This document shows, piece by piece, positions 1 through 5,096 of a stretch of DNA of 5,096 nucleotides; positions within the stretch are counted from its first letter, which is position 1; each line of letters opens with the position of its first letter. The translations under genes and the position numbers were made by a program. Under the pieces are notes generated by a model. It was not told the DNA's origin, did not search any database, and was given only the letters and a program-made list of their open reading frames with translations. Origin of the DNA: Solirubrobacterales bacterium (GTDB taxonomy: Bacteria > Actinomycetota > Thermoleophilia > Solirubrobacterales > Solirubrobacteraceae); assembly GCA_009781575.1 (NCBI GenBank), contig WQXW01000166.1, positions 1-5,096 on the forward strand. The letters run 5' to 3'.

Positions 1-285
1 GCGGCATCGCGCGCGGCGCGCGGGCGGCCGGGCGCGCTCGCGCTTCTCGTCCGGGGCGGCATCGAGCGCACTCTACGGGGCGCGGTCGCCGGCGCGCGAG
101 CGCGAGCGGAGCATCGGGGTTTGTTTTTGGGCGCAGCTCTCATGGAGGACCAAGGATTCCGCTCGCTGAAGCGGTTCTCTCGGCGAGGGGGTACCACGTC
201 CGACCCGACGGGTGGCCGCGCTTCCCGTGAAGCCTTGCGCCGGCGCGCGCCCTCGAACACTCCTGTCGGAGGCGCCGTTGGGGGA
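1..285. other. Left-edge region without a supported gene; hairpin-rich at 121-285
   Basis: I find no convincing gene here. The plus frames give only Arg/Ala/Gly-rich low-complexity translations. On the minus strand an ATG at 60-62 opens a frame that runs off the left edge, starting MPPRTRSASAPGRP. It could be the start of a neighbouring minus-strand gene, but it has no clear ribosome binding site and no recognisable family. Positions 121-285 contain several short perfect hairpins: CCGCT/AGCGG at 159-163 and 170-174, GCTTC/GAAGC at 220-224 and 229-233, CTCC/GGAG at 260-263 and 268-271, and a bulged stem at 194-215. Some such hairpins are expected by chance at this GC content. The segment could be a leader RNA or simply intergenic DNA. 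Confidence 0.4.
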
Positions 286-345
286 TTCAAAAAGAAGATT
301 CGTTCCGCGCGGAACCAATCCTAAAAACAAAAAACGCAACGGCCG
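286..345 (-). repeat. 60-bp intergenic repeat, copy 1 (inverted relative to copy 2)
   Basis: This AT-rich island lies in otherwise very GC-rich DNA. Its reverse complement matches 3055-3114 over 60 bp without gaps, with 55 identities by eye. The centre (297-320) is a near-perfect palindrome: GATT, one mismatch, the perfect 14-bp core GTTCCGCGCGGAAC, one mismatch position, then AATC. A/T tracts flank it, and a conserved CGGCCG marks the inner end (340-345). On the minus strand the stem is followed by a short T-run, as in a terminator, but no minus-strand gene lies just upstream of it. A protein-binding site or dispersed repeat is therefore equally possible. The repetition is certain; the function is not. 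Confidence 0.85.
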
Positions 346-480
346 GAGCTCGACCGGGACCGCTTGCGCTTGCGCGCCGCTCCCGCAGGCGAGGCGAGCA
401 AATCGGCAACCCGGCGCACCCTCGCCGGCGGGGCGGCGGGGCAATAACATCAACGCCGCCCCCCGGCAGGAATGAACTCC
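346..480 (+). promoter_or_regulatory. Malic enzyme leader with a hairpin next to the ribosome binding site
   Basis: This is the stretch between the repeat and the malic enzyme start. GGGGCGGCG at 430-438 is the perfect complement of CGCCGCCCC at 454-462, giving a 9-bp all-GC stem with a 15-nt AT-richer loop (439-453). The stem ends 5 nt before the AGGA ribosome binding site (468-471), so it could affect access to it. TAACAT at 445-450 resembles a -10 box but has no matching -35 hexamer at the normal distance. No promoter can be assigned with confidence. In DNA this GC-rich, a 9-bp stem may also be chance. Confidence 0.3.
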
Positions 481-2082
<1,602 letters not shown>

Positions 2083-2088
2083 GGGGCC

Positions 2089-2112
2089 TGAGGAGCCAAA
2101 GGAGCGAAGGAG
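2089..2112 (+). promoter_or_regulatory. Three tandem Shine-Dalgarno-like motifs before the epimerase-like gene
   Basis: The 37-nt gap after the malic enzyme stop contains AGGAG at 2091-2095, AAAGGAG at 2098-2104 and AAGGAG at 2107-2112. The last is 7 nt before the TTG at 2120 and decides that start. The two upstream copies are too far from the TTG to be the working site and may simply reflect a short purine-rich repeat. Confidence 0.6.
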
Positions 2113-2119
2113 CGCCGCC

Positions 2120-3025
2120 TTGCGCGTGACCGTGACGGGCGCGACCGGGCTGGTGGGCTCGGCGCTGGTGGACGCGCTGCGGCGCCGCGAGGCCGAGGTG
2201 ACCGCGCTGTCGCGCGATCCCGAGCGCGCGCGGAGCCAGCTGGGCGTGGCGGCGGTGGCGTGGAATCCCGGGGGCGAACCGGCGCCGGCGGGGGCGCTCA
2301 CCAACCGCGACGCGGTGGTGCACCTCGCCGGGGAGCCGATCGCCCAGCGCTGGAGCGAGCGCGCCAAGCGCGCGATCCGGGAGAGCCGCGTGCACGGCAC
2401 GCGCCACCTCGTGGAGGGCATGCGCGCCGCGCGCGTCGCGCCGCGCGTGCTGATCTGCGGCTCGGCGATCGGCTACTACGGCCGTCACGGCGAGGAGCCG
2501 CTCGATGAGGAGTCGCCGGCGGGGGTCGGCTTTCTGGCGCAGACGTGCGTGGCCTGGGAGCGGCAGGCGCAGGAGGCGGCGGCGGAGCTGCCCACCCGCC
2601 TCGTGCTGCTGCGCACGGGCGTGGTGCTGGACCGCCGCGGGGGCGCGTTGGCGAAGATGCTCCCCGCCTTCCGCCTGGGCGTGGGCGGCCCGATCGCGGG
2701 AGGCGGCCAGTACATCTCCTGGGTACACCCGGAGGACCTCGTGGGGATGGTGCTGGCGGCGCTCGAGGACGAGCGCTGGTGGGGGCCGGTGAACGGGACC
2801 GCGCCGGCGCCGGTGACCAATCGCCACTTCTCCAGGACCTTGGGGAGCGTGTTGCACCGCCCCGCGCTGGCGCCCCTGCCGGCGTTGCCGCTGCGCATGC
2901 GGTACGGCGAGATGGCCGAAGTGGTCACCGCCGGTCAGCGCGTGCTGCCGGCGAAGGCGCTCGTGCTGGGATTCCGCCACCGCCACCCCGAGCTGCGCGA
3001 GGCGCTCGAAGCCGTGCTGCGCTGA
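2120..3025 (+). CDS. TIGR01777/SDR39U1-family epimerase-like protein (NAD-binding, C-terminal DUF1731)
   Basis: This is a 301-residue cytoplasmic protein of the extended short-chain dehydrogenase superfamily, in the group that includes E. coli YfcH and human SDR39U1. The exact reaction of this group is not established. The N-terminus has the dinucleotide-binding loop [12 protein letters not shown] (Gly 7, 10 and 13). [13 protein letters not shown] and [15 protein letters not shown] are typical internal signatures. [21 protein letters not shown] and [13 protein letters not shown] follow, and residues about 234-301 match the C-terminal DUF1731 region ([40 protein letters not shown]). The length is normal for the family. 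The TTG start is chosen because AAGGAG lies 7 nt upstream and the reading begins directly at the first beta strand. An upstream in-frame ATG at 1991 would lie inside the malic enzyme repeat and add a meaningless VATAR-repeat leader. GTG 2126 is a weaker alternative. Confidence 0.93.
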   Translation: MRVTVTGATGLVGSALVDALRRREAEVTALSRDPERARSQLGVAAVAWNPGGEPAPAGALTNRDAVVHLAGEPIAQRWSERAKRAIRESRVHGTRHLVEGMRAARVAPRVLICGSAIGYYGRHGEEPLDEESPAGVGFLAQTCVAWERQAQEAAAELPTRLVLLRTGVVLDRRGGALAKMLPAFRLGVGGPIAGGGQYISWVHPEDLVGMVLAALEDERWWGPVNGTAPAPVTNRHFSRTLGSVLHRPALAPLPALPLRMRYGEMAEVVTAGQRVLPAKALVLGFRHRHPELREALEAVLR

Positions 3026-3054
3026 TCGCCGGGCTCGCCGAGGAGCTGGCGCTG

Positions 3055-3114
3055 CGGCCGTTGTGTGTTTTGTTTTGTGGATTGGTTCCGCGCGGAACGA
3101 ATCCTCTTTTTGAA
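3055..3114 (+). repeat. 60-bp intergenic repeat, copy 2 (inverted relative to copy 1)
   Basis: This is the reverse-complement partner of 286-345, with 55 of 60 positions identical and no gaps. It fills most of the convergent gap between the epimerase-like gene and the lipoprotein gene, ending 3 bp before the lipoprotein stop codon. It begins with CGGCCG, runs through a T/G-rich segment (TGTTTTGTTTTGTGG), then the palindrome at 3079-3104, then a T-run. The two copies point their T-run ends outward, away from the malic enzyme/epimerase pair. Confidence 0.88.
3079..3111 (+). terminator. Likely rho-independent terminator of the malic enzyme/epimerase operon
   Basis: GGATT (3079-3083) pairs with AATCC (3100-3104) and GTTCC (3085-3089) with GGAAC (3094-3098). 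They are separated by one G-G mismatch and close on a GCGC centre, which can also pair in duplex DNA as a perfect palindrome. TCTTTTT follows at 3105-3111. It lies 53 nt after the epimerase-like stop, in a convergent gap, which is where a terminator is expected. On the opposite strand the stem is followed by A/C-rich sequence, so termination of the lipoprotein transcript by the same hairpin is less well supported. Confidence 0.55.
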
Positions 3115-3117
3115 GGT

Positions 3118-4359
3118 CTAGGGCAGCTGCGAGGGCGGTATATCGACCGCGCGCCAGAAGCGCAGGCGCCCGTGTTCGAGCCGCTGGATGCCGTAGCGGG
3201 ACAGGGTCGTTTCGCCGTTGGGCTGCACCGAGTAGCGGCCCAGCACCGATTCGCGGTCGCGCAGCGCGAAGAGGTGGCGGATCACCGCGTCGCGGTTGTT
3301 CCCCCGGGGGCCGGCGGCGCGGACCGCGGCGAGCACCGCGCTCATCGCCTCGTAGCCGTACAGCACATACGGGCTGGACGGTTCCCGGAATCGCCGCTCG
3401 AACTCCTGGAGCACCCGCGCGGCGGCGGGCGGGTACATCGCGGGCGCGAGCGTCGGGGTGGTGCGGTACACGGTGCCGCCCTGCGCGCCCAGTTCGGAGG
3501 CCAGCGTGGCGCCGTCCATCGTGCTGGAGCCACTGATCAGCAGCGAGGGATCGGCGCTGTGGAGCTCCTGCAGGAACGCCGTCGCGCCCGGTCCGGCGGC
3601 GCCGCTGTAGAAGAGCGCCTGCGCGCCGCTGGAGGCGATTTTTTCGACCTCACCGGTGAAGGTGGTGGCTGTGGTGGTGTCGACCCCGTCGTCGGCGATC
3701 ACTTCGATGCCGGCGCGATGCGCGGCGCCGGCGACCAGCTCGGCGAGCGGCACGTTGAACGGGTCGAGGTCGTTGGCCACGTACACGCGCCTGACGTGCA
3801 GCAGGCGCAGGAGGCGCACCTGCGCGGCCGCCTCCACGAGGTCCCCCGGCGCCAGGCGCACGAAGTTGCGTGTGCCGGTCATGTAGAAACGGTCCGGCTC
3901 GTCTTCGCCGGCGTCGGTCGAGGAGGTGAGCCCCACGTAGGGGCTCACGGGGCTGACCTGGAGGATGCCGGCGGCGTTGATCAGCGGCAGCGACACCGCG
4001 GTGGCGCCCGAGTCGAGGTCGCCGATGTAGGCGATCGTCGTGTTTTCCTGCGCCGCGGTGGTGGCGTTGGAGGCGGTCGCCCCGGGGTCCCACTGACCGC
4101 TCTTGGGGGAGGAGTCGTCCAGCGCGAAGATGTTGATCCTGAAGCGGCCCGCGCGCCCGCCGGCATCGGCCAGCGCCACCTTCTCGCCGCCCAGCACCTG
4201 CCGCGCCACGGGCGCCCCGGATCCGTGGAGCGGCAGGCTCGTGTAGACGGTGAGCTCGTCGCCCACGCCGGCCGCGGCGGGGGCGCTGACCCCGCCGCAT
4301 CCGCTCACGAGCGGCGTCAGCGCGGCGGCAGCGGCGAGGCAGAGCCAGCCCGCGCGCAC
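3118..4359 (-). CDS. Branched-chain-amino-acid-type ABC transporter substrate-binding lipoprotein
   Basis: This is a 413-residue type 1 periplasmic-binding-fold protein (Peripla_BP_6/LivK-like), which captures a small solute outside the membrane and delivers it to an ABC permease. The N-terminus is a lipoprotein signal: MRAGW, a hydrophobic Leu/Ala run, and the lipobox V-S-G-C with Cys21 as the predicted lipidation site. No other cysteine follows. The binding fold spans about 36-395, from LTVYTSLPLHGSG through IAYIGDLDSGATAVSLPLI, QVSPVSPYVGLT, RRVYVANDLDPFNVPLAELV and ALFYSGAAGPGATAFLQEL to YVLYGYEAMSAVLAAVRAAG. The ligand cannot be told from the sequence. The GTG start leaves 4 nt after the upstream stop; no strong Shine-Dalgarno is visible, so coupled translation is likely. 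No permease or ATPase gene lies in the window. Its stop sits next to the 60-bp repeat. Confidence 0.9.
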   Translation of the reverse strand: MRAGWLCLAAAAALTPLVSGCGGVSAPAAAGVGDELTVYTSLPLHGSGAPVARQVLGGEKVALADAGGRAGRFRINIFALDDSSPKSGQWDPGATASNATTAAQENTTIAYIGDLDSGATAVSLPLINAAGILQVSPVSPYVGLTSSTDAGEDEPDRFYMTGTRNFVRLAPGDLVEAAAQVRLLRLLHVRRVYVANDLDPFNVPLAELVAGAAHRAGIEVIADDGVDTTTATTFTGEVEKIASSGAQALFYSGAAGPGATAFLQELHSADPSLLISGSSTMDGATLASELGAQGGTVYRTTPTLAPAMYPPAAARVLQEFERRFREPSSPYVLYGYEAMSAVLAAVRAAGPRGNNRDAVIRHLFALRDRESVLGRYSVQPNGETTLSRYGIQRLEHGRLRFWRAVDIPPSQLP

Positions 4360-4363
4360 CGCG

Positions 4364-4531
4364 CTACCGGCCGCCGCGGCGCCCCGGCAGGTAGCGCGTG
4401 AGGATCTTGACCGTGGCGCCCGCCAGGATGATCACCGTGGCGAGCATGAACGCGTCGAAGCCCTTGGCGCCGATCGCCCACAGCACGATCCAGATCGCAA
4501 GGCCGGCGGTCACGGTCAGGACCAGTCCCAT
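4364..4531 (-). CDS. Small two-helix membrane protein (55 aa), unknown function
   Basis: The frame runs from ATG at 4529-4531 to TAG at 4364-4366. An AGGA ribosome binding site (minus strand, 4539-4542) lies 7 nt upstream and overlaps the trpA stop codon. The protein begins MGLVLTVTAGLAIWIVLWAI and has two predicted transmembrane segments, about residues 3-22 and 27-44, joined by a short GAKGFDAF turn. A basic C-terminal tail (K42, R46, R51, R52, R55) predicts a cytoplasmic C-terminus and so a hairpin with both ends inside. It fits exactly between trpA (9-nt gap) and the lipoprotein gene (4-nt gap), which strongly supports it as a real operon member. I do not recognise a named family. It could be a small helper of the neighbouring transport protein or an unrelated membrane protein. 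Confidence 0.8.
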   Translation of the reverse strand: MGLVLTVTAGLAIWIVLWAIGAKGFDAFMLATVIILAGATVKILTRYLPGRRGGR

Positions 4532-4540
4532 CGCGCAATC

Positions 4541-5096
4541 CTACCTGTCGTTGGAGAGCGCCGTGGCGAGTTCGCCGACCAGCTCGCCCACCGCGCGCGC
4601 CGGATCGGAGGCGGCCTCCGCGGCGGCCTCCGCGGCGGCGCGCACCAGGCGCGTGCCCACGATCACGCCGTCCGCGCCCGCGTCGGCGGCCTGGCGCGCG
4701 TGCGCGGGCGTGGCGATCCCGAAGCCCAGCGCCACCGGCACCTCGGTGGCCGCCTTCGCGCGCGCCACCACCTCCGCGAAGCGCTCGGCCAGCGAGTGGC
4801 GCTCGCCGGTGGTGCCCACCACGGACACCGTGTACAGAAAGCCCCGCGCGCGCTCCCCAATCCGCGCCAGCCGCTCCGGCGGGGTGGTGGGCGCGACCAG
4901 CGGCACCAGCGCGAGCCCGCGCTCCTCGCAGGCGCTCCCCACCTCGTCGGCCTCCTCCAGTGGCAGGTCCGGCACGATCAGCCCACACGCACCGGCCCCG
5001 GCCAGCCGCCCGGCGAACGCCCGCGCGCCGGCGGCGAGCACGAGGTTTGAGTAACACATCAGCACCACCGGCCCGCGGGGCGCCAGCGCGCGCGCC
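4541..5096 (-). CDS. trpA: Tryptophan synthase alpha subunit, C-terminal part (5' end outside window)
   Basis: TrpA cleaves indole-3-glycerol phosphate to indole and glyceraldehyde-3-phosphate, and passes indole to the TrpB subunit in the final step of tryptophan synthesis. The visible 184 residues are roughly the last two thirds of a protein usually about 260 long. Seen in order: PVVLMCYSNLVLAAG, CGLIVPDLPLEEADE, the loop FLYTVSVVGTTGERHSL (the GTTG Thr matches the loop-6 Thr), VPVALGFGIATPAHA, and the phosphate-binding end GADGVIVGTRLV. The catalytic Glu and Asp (Glu49 and Asp60 in the Salmonella enzyme) lie beyond the window edge and cannot be checked. The frame is open to the last base. 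The gene heads a tight downstream pair (small membrane protein, lipoprotein); trpB is expected further right. Confidence 0.95.
   Translation of the reverse strand, partial: ARALAPRGPVVLMCYSNLVLAAGARAFAGRLAGAGACGLIVPDLPLEEADEVGSACEERGLALVPLVAPTTPPERLARIGERARGFLYTVSVVGTTGERHSLAERFAEVVARAKAATEVPVALGFGIATPAHARQAADAGADGVIVGTRLVRAAAEAAAEAASDPARAVGELVGELATALSNDR

Noticed and set aside
121..324. Plus-strand 67-residue frame in the left intergenic region
   Set aside because: It starts from TTG with no ribosome binding site, matches no recognisable family, and ends inside the 60-bp repeat palindrome.
443..450. TAACAT as the -10 box of a malic enzyme promoter
   Set aside because: No -35-like hexamer is found 16-18 nt upstream, and the motif lies in the loop of a GC-rich hairpin. 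A single hexamer match is not enough.
2545..4401. Long plus-strand open frame spanning the convergent gap
   Set aside because: Low-complexity Gly/Ala/Arg translation overlapping two well-identified genes on either side. It is open only because stop codons are rare in GC-rich DNA.
5030..5070. Leu in the TrpA NLVL motif (many TrpA proteins have NPVL) as a damaging substitution
   Set aside because: Enteric TrpA proteins carry Asn-Leu-Val at the same place, so this is a normal variant. The rest of the C-terminal domain is intact.

Overview
The window is very GC-rich and almost fully coding. It has GTG and TTG starts, AGGA/AAGGAG ribosome binding sites and a lipobox-bearing solute-binding protein. 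Together with the protein sequences this suggests a high-GC Gram-positive, most likely an actinobacterium of the Thermoleophilia/Solirubrobacterales type. That placement is inference from sequence character, not from a search.

Layout. Positions 1-471 hold no gene I can support. This stretch contains a GC-rich left edge, a hairpin-rich segment (about 121-285), an AT-rich 60-bp repeat (286-345) and the leader of the next gene. A plus-strand pair follows: an ACT-domain malic enzyme (481-2082) and, 37 nt downstream, a TIGR01777/SDR39U1-type NAD(P)-binding epimerase-like protein (2120-3025). A second copy of the 60-bp repeat, in inverted orientation, fills most of the convergent gap (3055-3114). 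The right part is a minus-strand operon read right to left: the C-terminal two thirds of trpA (4541-5096, cut by the window edge), a 55-residue two-helix membrane protein (4364-4531), and a branched-chain-amino-acid-type ABC substrate-binding lipoprotein (3118-4359). Gaps in this operon are 9 nt and 4 nt, so the three genes are probably co-transcribed and translationally coupled.

How the genes work together. Malic enzyme links the TCA cycle to pyruvate and NAD(P)H, and its ACT domain suggests control by a small ligand such as an amino acid. TrpA finishes tryptophan synthesis. The small membrane protein and the lipoprotein are passengers behind trpA whose link to tryptophan is not evident from sequence. 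The most unusual structures are the 60-bp inverted repeat pair (55/60 identical) that brackets the malic enzyme/epimerase pair, and a 15-bp tandem repeat that writes a repetitive RGDG-rich tail onto the malic enzyme. I see no CRISPR array, transposase, tRNA or rRNA, and no convincing new multi-gene system.
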